Positions 1 through 10,842 of a stretch of DNA of 64,000 nucleotides are shown here, in pieces; the stretch's first letter is position 1, and every line of letters starts with the position of its first letter. The notes under the pieces are model-generated. The model worked only from the letters and a program-made list of their open reading frames with translations, did not search any database and was not told the DNA's origin. Source of the DNA: Ampelocalamus luodianensis (taxonomy: Eukaryota; Streptophyta; Magnoliopsida; Poales; Poaceae). The DNA lies in contig CM070625.1 in NCBI GenBank assembly GCA_036346255.1, positions 19,429,488 to 19,493,487 on the forward strand, given 5' to 3'. Made by a program: the position numbers and the translations under genes.

Positions 1-600
1 ACTAACTCAACAAAACATTAGGTGGTCAGTTTTAATTCAGAAGAGACTACTTGTCACTCGAATAAAGGAAAGACCCCTAGCGGTTCTCGTAAGCTCCAAT
101 CCAAGAGACAGGTATGAATTCATGATTTTGTATAGCACTGCGCAGGCTTGTACCACTTTACCCATAGCTATTCTGGACTCACTGTGCTAGGTTCCCCAGC
201 ATTTCCTTTGATGCGGGTTCGAGTTCAGAATACAGAACGTTTTCCAAGTTACGTGATTAGGTCTCCACCCATTATTTTCCGTCGGTGTCCTGAGCGCACC
301 CAGTCCTCCACCGAGTTCCAATAATGTTGGTTGGGGCGTCCATCTCTCCTATGCCCCAACACTCCACCTGTTGCGCTACTATAACGCCTTGGACTCCCTC
401 AGTTTCGGACTTATCCTACCGGTCCCTAAGATCCTCATCCCTACACAACCCATGCAATATTACTTACCCGATGTGGAGAGGATAAATCACATAACAAGAT
501 AGCATTTTCTGCCCGTCGAAACGGAAAAATGGTTGGCACTTAATTACGGCCTCTGATCCGGGTGAGAGTTTTGTGGGTCCTTATATACTAACCCTAAGTA
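1..600 (-). repeat. Reverse-oriented Tekay-like LTR fragment (tentative)
   Basis: No gene is visible here. Read on the minus strand, the stretch has the same order of short blocks as the Tekay-like LTRs elsewhere in this window. There is a GCGCAA-type block near 370, and then a GGTAC block followed by a palindrome, ATGAATTCAT at 114-123, in the place where the other LTRs carry CTATTCGAATAG. The similarity is block-like and weak, and neither end of the LTR can be placed. It could be an old LTR truncated by the window edge; an unrelated repeat is not excluded. Confidence 0.4.
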
Positions 601-2198
601 AAGGGGTCCCACCTCTTACCTCATCGTCATCTTTTTTCTCATCTCCTCCCCTGCCCCGGGCCCCCTTTATCAGCCACAATATTAACTCTTTTCTCATCTT
701 TCTTACCTTTCATCTTCATTTCATTTATTCGATTTGGTTTTGAGACATAGTTTTGATGCAATATATAAATATATATGAGACAACAATATACAGTTTACAT
801 TTAATATAGCTATATTTATGCTCAAAAGAATAGCTTGACTTTAAAACGGTAGCAAAGATTGTCGGCGAAGAACTCTGTATCAACTACTCCTGTCGGCGTT
901 GGACCGTCTGCTGCAATTACGCGACAGAGCGAGATAATAATACACAAATACTTAGTTGATTTTTTTGTGATATTAAGAGTACATAAGTTAGTGCAATTTA
1001 ATTTAACAACATTTTTTGGTCCCCACTAAGTTAGCACTCCCCAAGTTAATTAACCTGGTCTACCGGCACTAAGGTTGCAGTAGTCAAAACTCATACTTAC
1101 GCACGAAAAATAAACTACTACTCACGCTTGCATTTTATTAAGTCTATCAATTTTATTTGCGCACAAACTCCTAATTCCTTTAACCCTAATCCTAATCTTA
1201 CCTCCCTCTTCACCCAACCCTCTACCTCCTAATCCTATCTACCCAGCCGAACCCCACCCTGGCTGCTCAACTTCTCTCCCCCAACCTCATTCTCAACTCT
1301 TCCTCTCTTATCCCCTCATCTCCCTTGGCCTCCTATCCAGCCAAACCGCACCCCCTTCCTCTGCTCCTCTTCTTCCCCCAATCTCTTCTACCTCCTCCAC
1401 CTCCCTAAGCTCCTCCCTCTTGGCACCTCCGCCCACCCTCCCGCGCCTGTTGTTTGCTCCCTAGGGCTCGGCCGGCCCCCACGCCGCCCACACCGCTCGC
1501 CCCTGTCAGCGCCGCCGCCCGGCCCGGCGTGGCTCGGCCCCAACTCCGGCTACTCCTCCCGGCGCGCCGCTGCTCGCCCCATGATCGCCGCTGCCCGACC
1601 CGGCCGCGCCCCCGACGCCTCAGCTCACTTATGTTGCCGGCTCGCCACGGCGCGGCTCTCTCTTCCTCCCTGCGTACTCCCCCCTTTTCCTTTACTGCTA
1701 AAATCCAGTTTTAATGCTTGGCTTGATTTCTTCCTTATGTATTGTTGGTTGATATGCATGCACATGTGAATGATGTTGGGATGAGGGTTGCTCTCAATTT
1801 TGGTGAGGGCCTGGGGATGTTGATGTATGGTGACCAGGTTCGCTACCGATGGTACACCTCCCCTGCCTCTCTCTCTACCCTTCCCCCTTATGCTCTGTGA
1901 TGAAGCTAAGAGCTAAATGATGCATGTGTTCGGTGGTAGCTTGGATGATGTTGCTACTGTGATGTGATGAACTGAGGGTTATGTGTGCAAATGAGAACTG
2001 ATGACTTGAGGGATGATACTTTAGTGCCGGGGGATTATGGGGTTCGCTAGGTAATGACCAGATCTGAGAGCTAGATGCTAATGTTGCTACTGAGAGATGT
2101 TTATATGCATGCTTAGCACTGATGAATACTAGAGGTACCTCCTGTGGGTTTGAAGGGTGTGGGGAAAGGAGGATGGCAGCGCCGGCTTCGAGCTGGTG
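601..2198. other. Intergenic, no gene recognised
   Basis: Positions 700-1180 are AT-rich. Positions 1190-1720 are strongly pyrimidine-rich and then GC-rich on the plus strand. Short open frames at 1454-1769 have low-complexity Pro/Arg/Ala composition and no recognisable domain. The stretch runs up to the insertion site of the retrotransposon at 2204 and resumes at 14120, so 601-2203 and 14120 onward were once contiguous. Confidence 0.5.
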
Positions 2199-2203
2199 CT
2201 CTT

Positions 2204-5200
2204 TGTAACAGCCCAATTTTCAATTTCAGTAAAATTTAAAAGTTTATTTATGTTTGTGGTTTTTCCGAATTTTCAAAAGCTTTTATAAATATTCTAAAGC
2301 TAAATCAAATTTATTTGCAAAATTAAAAGCCAACAAATAGTTGGAAATAATTTTATTAAGTCCAATGAGTATGGGAATTTCGTGAATTTTTCCATAATTT
2401 TTGGAAGTATTTTGCTATTTTCTAAAGCTAATATGAATTATCGAATTAAAACAAATAGAAAAGCAAAGAAAATCCTCTAACAGTTGTTTGGGCCAAACCC
2501 AAAGGCTCGCCCAAATTCTCTCACGCTGCCCATTACAAACAAACCCGCCGCACCCTCTCTCCCACCTCCTCATCCACCGTTGGATCTCAATCCAACGCAC
2601 GCAACGCATACACGCACTTTCCTCTCAGATCCACCGTTGGATCCGCATCAACGATCAAGATCCTCCGCAGCGCCGCACCGTCCGAATGACACCATCAATA
2701 GGAGCCGCGCGATCTTAATCTAACGGCGAGATCTTCGCATCGCCGAGACTTAAAACCTTCTAATCTAAACCCTTCAATCTAAATCCTACGGCGTGATTTC
2801 TCCACCATCTTCTACTCCCATCAAGTCCCAACCGCAGATCTAAATCCAACGGTTCCACGCCGCCGCCTTCCTCGCCTTCTTCTCCGCTACGCTAACGCCC
2901 GCCCATGGACACCACGTCCGAAGCCGCTAACGGCTCAATCCCAACCGCCCGATATTCGCGTACGCACGCAGACCGCATCCACCATCGCCGATTTCCATGT
3001 TCTTCCTCTTCTCCGGACGGTTTCGCCAAACGCCGCAAACCGCCGCCGCACGATCTCCACCTCTTCCACGCCGCCAGAGCCCCTAGCCCCTATAAAAGGC
3101 ACCTCCGGATCGCATCTTCACCTCATCTCATCTCCCCAACTCTCTTCCTCCGCAGCTATAGCGCCATCGTAATCGAAGTTCTAGGTTTTCCGCCGCCGCC
3201 GCTCGGTGATTTCGCCGCCGACAACGCCGCCGAGCCGCTGTGGATCAAGTCATCGTTTTCACCGGCACAGAGCCACCTCGGGACCCTTCATCACTCGAGC
3301 GCCACCGAACTCCGCTGTCGCCAACACCAAACCTCCGCCGCCAAAAGCTCGCCACGGCCAACTCCGACGACCATTCACGCCCAAAACGGTACCATCGTGT
3401 TCGCAATAATCGTGGCTACGTGTTGATACCACTCGCCGCCGGTGAACCTCCGCCGCCGCCGTTGTCGGTCGCACCAAAACGCCGCCGCCGTTGTCGACGT
3501 GGCGCGCCACCTCACCATCCACGCCGGCGCCACGCCACCATTTCTCGCCGCCAAGACGGCACGCACACACACACGCGGCACACCCACCGTGCGATCCTTC
3601 CAAAATACGGTGGACTTGGTCCACATGGGCCGAGTCATTGACACTTGGGGCCCACCTGTCAGAATTTAATTTTAATTCTTTTAATTCCGAATTACTGTGC
3701 TGATGCAATCATTGCGCAATAAATGGATTTTCAGTAGGAAAATAATTCTGGAAATTCAATAAAATTTCAGATTTAGATATAAACTTCAAAAATTCATAAC
3801 TTTTGCATATGAACTCCAAATTGGGTGATTCAAATTGCAAAATTTATATAAAATTATAATCTAGCTAACTAAACCAAAATATTTCAGTTTGGAGTTGATT
3901 TGAACTATGTTTTTGAATTTATTTGAATTTGAATATTGAATTTGTCGTATTTTACAGATAGACTTCGACGACTCAGGAGAGTTCGATCAAATCAAGATTT
4001 AGAATTTCAAGACATCGACCAAGGCAAGTTACACCATTGACCATATTGCCCTATTATTTTAAGTTATTTTCAGTTTTACATTCCTTATTGCATGCATATG
4101 TTGTTATAAATATTTTAATATCCTGCTTTACATATAGTTAATTCCATATGTTATTGTATGGCCAAATTTGAATGTTGTATCCGACTACCTTGATACCATA
4201 GGCAAGATATTACCAAAATTCAAATATATGCTTAGCCAAGCTTAGTCCACATTTACGAATTTGGGAGGGTTTACACTGATTTCTACAAATTGTTTTCAAA
4301 CTTGACATTGTGGTATGGTCTTACCACATGAGTTTAAAATGAAGTTTTTATTCAAAATAAAATCAAAATGGGTTTGACTTGGGCGAAATGGTCGGAGTGG
4401 TGGGTGCAGTTCATGCACGGTTTGATCTGTTAAGATCAAAGCCCATGGGTTGTAGGAATGACGCCAAGTCAATTGAGGACCGGTCTTTGAGCCGCTTATT
4501 GCTATGCCATAACGTACCACCACATGTCCTGTATGGGCAGGATTTGGCTAACTAATTTGTGATATCCTAGTATATTTATGTCATGTGATTTTGTGGATGT
4601 CTGCTAGACGTTTTATTCCCACTTGGCGCAAGAGGGGCTTCCTGAGGACTGTCACCCAAAGGGGCGAAACCTTAGCGGCATGAATGTACTAGGATAAAAC
4701 ATTGTAAAGGCCTCATGGTAATTGCTCACCACACGCCTACTAAGCGTGAATTGGCCGACATAACGAGCATGTCACCTCGTGTGGGTAAAGTTGTACCAAC
4801 TCGCAGAGTAGAAACTATTCGAATAGCGCGTCCATGGTCATGGACATGCTAGCAGGCCACTTAAAGTTAGAATTGTTTTTGGTTTTAAAATGCTTTATTA
4901 AATGTTGAGGATGGTTAATCCTCATGAAAATTTAAGGAAGCCAAGTGTTAGGAGGATCCTTCACTTTATCATTGGAGGTTATCCACATTATATCGTTATT
5001 ATTTCAAAATATGATTTTATCCATAGTATAAAATTGCCTTAGAAACTACTATGCTTATTCAAACTGAAAATGTTGTTTATGCAAAACAAGCCCGCCATAC
5101 TCACTTGTTTCCTTATGCATGCATTTAAAATTCAATATTGGGTGTGACTTATGAGCACGGTAGTAGTGCTCACTCTGCCGAATAAATCTTATTCAGAGAA

Positions 5201-5479
5201 GATCGCTATCTTGACGGTGAGGACCGGACGAGTAGGCCTTCTCGACCTGCACGATTGCTCAGGCGCATCGTGTGGCTCCCACTATTATGTTATTTCCACT
5301 GTGTTTATCATTTGACATTTGATATTATTATTCGACTTATTTGTATTAAACAGCTTATTTATTTAATGCCATTTACGCTGTGATATGAATGTGATATTCA
5401 TTTTTGTGAGACTGTACACTGGAAATCCCGGATCGTGTTTGAACACGAGAATTCTCGATCCTTCGCTCCCGGTTCGACA
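2204..5479 (+). repeat. 5' LTR of the Tekay-like element (3276 bp)
   Basis: The LTR begins TGTAACAGCC and ends GGTTCGACA. A TATA box (TATAAAAGG, 3091-3099) lies about 890 bp in, so U3 is short and R-U5 long. The palindrome CTATTCGAATAG lies at 4815-4826. GC-rich open frames at 2900-3700 are non-coding leader sequence. It aligns along its whole length to the 3' LTR; the differences are mostly one- to two-base indels. Confidence 0.93.
3091..3099 (+). promoter_or_regulatory. TATA box of the 5' LTR promoter
   Basis: TATAAAAGG sits in a GC-rich context in the 5' LTR, and the equivalent TATAAAGG occurs in the 3' LTR at 11735-11742. It is the only strong TATA box in the first kilobase of the LTR, so retrotransposon transcription should begin about 30 bp downstream, near 3125. 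Confidence 0.6.
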
Positions 5480-5483
5480 AAAG

Positions 5484-5495
5484 TGGTATCGAGCC
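5484..5495 (+). other. Primer-binding site, initiator tRNA-Met type
   Basis: TGGTATCGAGCC lies five bases after the 5' LTR end. It matches the complement of the 3' end of plant initiator tRNA-Met except for one missing A at a CAG triplet. The intact form is seen at 22601 in the short LTR element of this same window. The missing base fits the CAG/CTG-centred indel pattern of the whole element. Confidence 0.8.
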
Positions 5496-5647
5496 ATATC
5501 GATCGAGGTCATGGCCCACTGTAGAATTGGTAAAACCATTAAGGACTATTTTTCAAAAATTTACAAACTATTTACCTGCCTTCCGTAGTCTTACTCTTCC
5601 TTTCTATTAAAAAGATTTCTAAACTCTTGTCCTTTCTAAAATTGTAG

Positions 5648-6217
5648 ATGGCCGAGAGATCGACCCGTATCTCCCATGGAGTCTACGCTGGAGAATGGGC
5701 GGATATCCTATGGAAGATGATGCAAGATTCGAGTTTCACGAAGAGACCCACATACCAAGGATACAAGTATATCGTGGGACAAAGAGAGCGCTGGAGAGTG
5801 GAGGTTATCCTCTACTCTAACTTAGCACCGGATACATCCTTCCACATCTTCGACGCCCGATGCGTCGGAGACTTTCGAGGACGGCATCCAAGATGCGGCA
5901 AGAGAAGCCGTCACGCCGACTTCGCTACACCTACGACGCCCATTTTCGGATATCGATTCCAAGATTATCCCATGCACATCCCCACTGACTAGGCAAAGGC
6001 CTTCACTCGACCGAGAATGAGGATATGCCGAGATCACCCACCAGTGGAGTTAGCCAAGGCAATGGATTACGCCTACGCAACACCCCGGACGAGTCAGATC
6101 TCGCTCGGGGAGACTAGAGGCCGCAGAGGAGAGGTCAAGGCGCAGGTTGAATTGGCTCAGACAAAAGGGCCAAGGCAAAGACTCGCAACTCCCGACTACA
6201 CCCCATCCACCCCATAG
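5648..6217 (+). pseudogene. Additional reading frame upstream of gag, function unknown
   Basis: A frame starts at ATG 5648 and stays open for 114 codons. It includes the segment GQRERWRVEVILYSN and a following PDTSFHIFDARCVGD stretch. After that point the apparent continuation is in other frames up to about 6217, so the copy is interrupted by small indels. The protein resembles no gag or pol domain. I recall similar hypothetical proteins associated with grass gypsy-type elements, and its position between the primer-binding site and gag fits an accessory frame. No function is known to me. Confidence 0.55.
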
Positions 6218-6447
6218 ATGTTTTACTTCCACCATTTTAGATGTTTGCTTCCCTAGTTATTCGATTAGTGCGAATTATGAGCTACTAACCTTTGTGGTAG
6301 CCATAATCGATGAATAAAATAAAGAATTACTTGAAAAAGAAAATTTTGTTTCTTTGTCTTGTATTTGTGTGTTTTTGGGCTAATATAGACTTATTCCCTT
6401 AGCGCTATCTTTTCTTTCCTTTTCTAAATCCTTGAAAATTCAAAGAG

Positions 6448-7590
6448 ATGGTGAACACCCGCACAGAAATGGCAAAGACCTGTGGTCGAACAACGGAAAT
6501 ACCGACCATCGGGAGCAAAGATGTTCAAGAACCTCCCCACCACCAAAGAAGGGACCGGATTGGCAACAGATGATGGCCAATCAAACTCACCTTATTGAAT
6601 TGTTGGCTCGGTCGCCAACAACGCCGAACAACCAGCAAATACCGCTACCGCGCAACTCGTGCACCGGACACCTTTCGGGCGTAGCGTGACCATGCCGGAG
6701 TTCATGCGTATGCGCCTCCGACATTCTCCAAGAAAGACCGAGCCGATGGATGCCGACGATTGGCTTCGTGCCATCGGAAAGAAACTAGACATCGCGCAAT
6801 GCACAGATCGCGAGAGGGTCCTGTTCGCAACTCATCAGCTCAACGGACCAGCTTCAGAATGGTGGGACAATTTTTGCATCTCACACACCAACGCCTGTGC
6901 CATCTCGTGGGGCGAGTTCGCCGAGCCTCCCGTCATGCACACATTCCCGCCGCCGGATGACATTGAAGAAGAAGGAGTTCCATGCCCTTCGCTAAGGCAA
7001 TCGCCGGTGAGCGAGTATCTTCACCGCTTCAACCAGTTGGCTCGCTATGCCCCGGCTGATGTGGCCCGAGATGAAGAACGGCAAGAAAGGTTCCTGGAGG
7101 GACTCAACGACGATATCTCTGTCCAACTCATCTCCCAAAACTTCACCGACTTCCAACAGCCAGGTGGACAAGGCGATCCGCCAGAGGCCAAGCATCATGA
7201 GATGGAGAACCGCAGCGAGGATGGCCGCCCGAGTTCAACGCAGAGGCTTTCCCAAGCCTCGCTTTATTCACCAAGCACCACCGCAGCGTGGGAAGTTCCA
7301 GCTTCCACATCCAGAGCCCCGTGCGAACTGCCCCAACACCTCCAACTTCCGCAGACATCAACCGAGGACAATTTCAGAGAAGAGCTCCGCCCCTCACAGC
7401 AGGAGTGACTGCTTTCACCGTAATGAAACAGCCACTATGCCAACAGATGCCCCAAGAAGCAGCAAGCAAGGGCGTTTTCAAGCCAAGACCAGAGCCACAA
7501 CATCGGCGGCACCGCAGCCGTCAAAGCGGTTCATCAAGGGACGTGAACCACGCCACGCCAAGAAGCCAGCAAAGATCGGATGTTGTGCTT
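6448..7590 (+). pseudogene. gag: gag polyprotein (capsid and zinc knuckle), frame-broken
   Basis: A start at ATG 6448 gives MVNTRTEMAK and then loses frame. The capsid domain of the retrotransposon-gag family is clear in another frame from about 6659 to 7200, with DADDWLRAIGKKLDI, the motif FATHQLNGPASEWWDN, and SEYLHRFNQLARYAP. A CCHC zinc knuckle is recognisable around 7403-7455 but is damaged by small changes at CTG/CAG positions. Gag would form the virus-like particle and bind the element RNA. This copy could not make an intact protein as read. Confidence 0.85.
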
Positions 7591-10500
7591 GGTATGTTTC
7601 TTGTCAATTCAATACCACCAGTGTTATTTGATTCCGAGCTTCGATTCTTTCATGTCAAATAAATTTGTGGGCAAATATGGGTTACCATATCTTCCTTAGC
7701 AAATCCCATGATAATCCATTCCTGCTCGTAAATGAGAACTAGTTCTTTATGCCCGAACCTCACCCTTGAAATATCCGAGTATCCTTCCTAGCGCACTTGA
7801 TAGTCTTGCATTCCCAAGGTCCGACGTTATTCTTGGAATGGATCGTTAGCCAAGAATCATGGACAAATAGATCGTGCTAATAGGTCTATCACTCTCACAA
7901 ATGGAGAAGGAATTTCACTTGAGTTCAAACCCAAGACTGAACCAATGGAAGTTCTATCCTCACCAGCATGAAGGAAGTGAAACTTGAAGACATACCTGTA
8001 GTTCGAGAATATGTTGATGTCTTTCCCGATGAATTACCCGCATACCACCGGACGGACGTCATGTTCTTAATTGACTTAGTCCTGTGGACGGCTCCAATAT
8101 CGGCGAATTTATAGAATGCCAATAATGAGTTAGCGTAATTGAAGAAACAGATTGAAGAACTGTGAAGCGAGGTTACATCCGACCAGCTTCATCACCTTGG
8201 GGAGCACCAGTGATGTTCGCAAGAAAAGGACAATAGCATGAGAATGTGTGTTGATTACGATCACTCAATGAGGTGACGATCAAGAACAAATATCCTTTAC
8301 CTGTGATAGATGATCCGCTTGATCACCGAAAGGAGCAAGTGTCTTCTCAAGATTGATTTGAGATCGCTATCACCAATCAAGATCGCACTTAAGATATTCA
8401 AGACACCTTTCACCACCGATATGGATGCGAGTTTAGCTTACGTGATGTCTTTCGCTTGACTAACGCCCGCTTATTTCATGAATATGATGAACAAAGTGTT
8501 CATGGAATTCTTGGATAAGTTTGTGGTTGTTTTCATCGATGACATTCTCATCTACTCGAAGGATGAAGAAGAACACGAAGCATATCGTATGATATCGACA
8601 AACTCGTGGAGCATCAACTCTATGCCAAATTCAAAGAAAAGTGAATTTTGGCTAAGTCGTGGCATTCCTTGGGCATATTGTGTCGGCAGGAGGAATCGCA
8701 GAGATCCCGCCAAGGTTGAAGCCAGACGATTGGAAGCAACCCAGATCGGCCACCAAGTGAGAAGTTTCCTTGGACTAGCGGGTTATTACCGCAGTTCATT
8801 GAAAATTTCTCTAAGATTGCAAGACCCATGACTCAACTTCAAGAAGGAGAAGAAATTTGATTGGACAGATGCTCGTGAAGAAAGTTTTCAAGACTCAAGA
8901 GGAGATTGGTCACAAGACTCGTGTTAGTTTTACTCGATATCCATAAAGATTTGAAATCTTCGGACGCATCCCGTCAAGGTCTCGGATGCGTATTGATGCA
9001 GGAGGGCAAGGTAGTAGCTTATGCATCAAGGCGCTTGAGGCCACATGAAGGGAATTATCCAACCCATGATCTGGAGTTAGCAATGATTGTGCATGCCTTG
9101 AAGATCCGGTAGCATTATCTCATTGGTAACCACGTGAGATTTTCACGGATCACAAGAGTTTGAAGTATATATTCACACAGCAGTAACTAAACCTTCTGCA
9201 GAGAAGATGGCTAGAGTTGATAAAAGATTATGATCTTGGAATCCATTATCACCTGTGCAAAGCAAATGTAGTTGCAGATGCCCCGAGCGTAAAGGCCTAT
9301 TGCAATACCATGATGGTGCGTATGAACAAATGTAATTACATGAAGAATTGAAGCGTCTAAACTTGAGATTGTCACCAAGGTTGTGTGAATGCTTTGAAGT
9401 ACAACCGACTCTTCAAAGTCGATCGAGAAAAACAACTAGAAGATGATGACATCAAGGAGATCAAGAAGAATATGCGAAGAGGCAAGGCTCCGTGATTCGC
9501 GGAAGATGAACAAGGAACTGTGTGGTTTGGGAACCGCATTTGTGTACCTAACCACAGGAGTTAAAACAATCAATTCAAGGAGGCTCATGAAACGCCTTAC
9601 TCCATTTCACCCCGAAGCACCAAGATGTACCAGATCCAAGGAGAAATATCGGTGGGTCAAGATGAAGCGAGAAATTGCCGAGTTCGTCGCTCATGATGTG
9701 TGTGTCACGAGTTAAGGCGAACATCGAGACCACCGGATTGTTGCAATGCCACTACCGATTCCGAATGGAAGTGAGAAGAGATTGGCATGGACTTCATCAT
9801 CGACTTCCTAGGACCCAATCAGATATGATTCTATTTGGGTAATAATTGATCGGTTGACCAAAGTAGCTCACTTCATTCCCGCCAAGACTACATACGTAAG
9901 CCGCCGCCAGCGAGTTATATGTGGCTAGGATTGTTTGCCTACACGGGTACCCAAGAAGATCGTGGTCCGGCGAGGTTCTCGCTTACATCAAGATTCGCAG
10001 AGTCCGCATGAAGCCTTAGGCACCGCACTCAACTTCAAGATGTTCTATCATCCTCGCATTGCATGGTCGACTAACGCACCAATCAAGTACTCAAGATATG
10101 CTCCGAGCCCGTGCCTCGAATTTGGACAAAGTTGGGACAAGAATTTGCCATATGCATTCTCGTATAACAATAGCTATCAAGCTAGTTTGCAAATGACTCC
10201 TTTTGAAGCATTGTATGGCGTAAAATGCGAACTCCACTTCGTGGGATGAAGTAGAGAGCATCGCTCTTTGGACCCGAGATAATCAAAGAGGCGTAAAGTA
10301 AGGTCAAAGCCATAAGGGAACATCTCGAAGTGGCACAAACCCGACAAAAGAGTTATGCTTGATAACCGCTGGAGGGATCTAAACTTTGAGGTAGGAGATT
10401 TGGTCTATCTCAGGTCACCCACTCAGAGGAGTAAGAAGATTCCGAACAAAAGGAAAACTCGCACCTGCATTTGTGGGGCCATACAAAATTCTAGCCAAAA

Positions 10501-10800
10501 GAGGTGAAGTGGCATATCGCCTGAGCTACTGTAAGCCTTGTCACCAGGTACGATGTCTTCCATGTATCCCAGCTTGAGGAAATGCTTGCAAGCGCTGTAA
10601 GACCATACCTTCTTGAAAGCTTCGATCTTCGAGAAGATCTCACCTACGTGGGCGACCAATCAAGATTCGGATGTCGCAGAGCGAGTCACCGTATGTAATC
10701 ATCGATCATACAAGGTGCAAGTGGAGTCATCACCCGGAAAGTGAAGCCACATGGGAAAAGAAGAAGACCTCAAGACCAACTATCCCGATCTCTTTGTTGA
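7590..10800 (+). pseudogene. pol: pol polyprotein (PR-RT-RH-INT-chromodomain), frame-broken
   Basis: Domains occur in the Ty3/gypsy order in shifting frames. The protease segment is near 7590-7660 (VLFDS retained, rest of the active-site loop disrupted). Reverse transcriptase spans about 7975-8830, with FIDDILIYSKDEEE holding the catalytic DD at about 8535-8565 and VRSFLGLAGYYR at 8758. RNase H spans about 8950-9280 (SDASRQGLGCVLMQEG, YASRRLRPHEGNYPTHDLE). The integrase zinc finger is at about 9575-9720 and the catalytic core runs from 9780 (IDRLTKVAHFIPAKT) to 10250 (SYNNSYQASLQMTPFEALYG). A chromodomain-like tail with SEATWEKEEDLKTNYPDLF lies near 10735-10800. Frames change every 100-300 bp, so the copy is non-functional as assembled. 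Confidence 0.9.
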
Positions 10801-10829
10801 CCAATCTCAATCCCGGTCGAGATTCCCTT

Positions 10830-10840
10830 AAGGGGGTAGG
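10830..10840 (+). other. Polypurine tract
   Basis: AAGGGGGTAGG lies two bases before the TG of the 3' LTR. It is the expected plus-strand priming site for reverse transcription of the element. Confidence 0.75.
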
Positions 10841-10842
10841 TT

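Noticed and set aside
2905..3708. Protein-coding frames at 2905-3708 and the matching set at 11760-12450
   Set aside because: They lie in the LTR leader, occur in both LTRs with broken frames, and have biased composition without domains.
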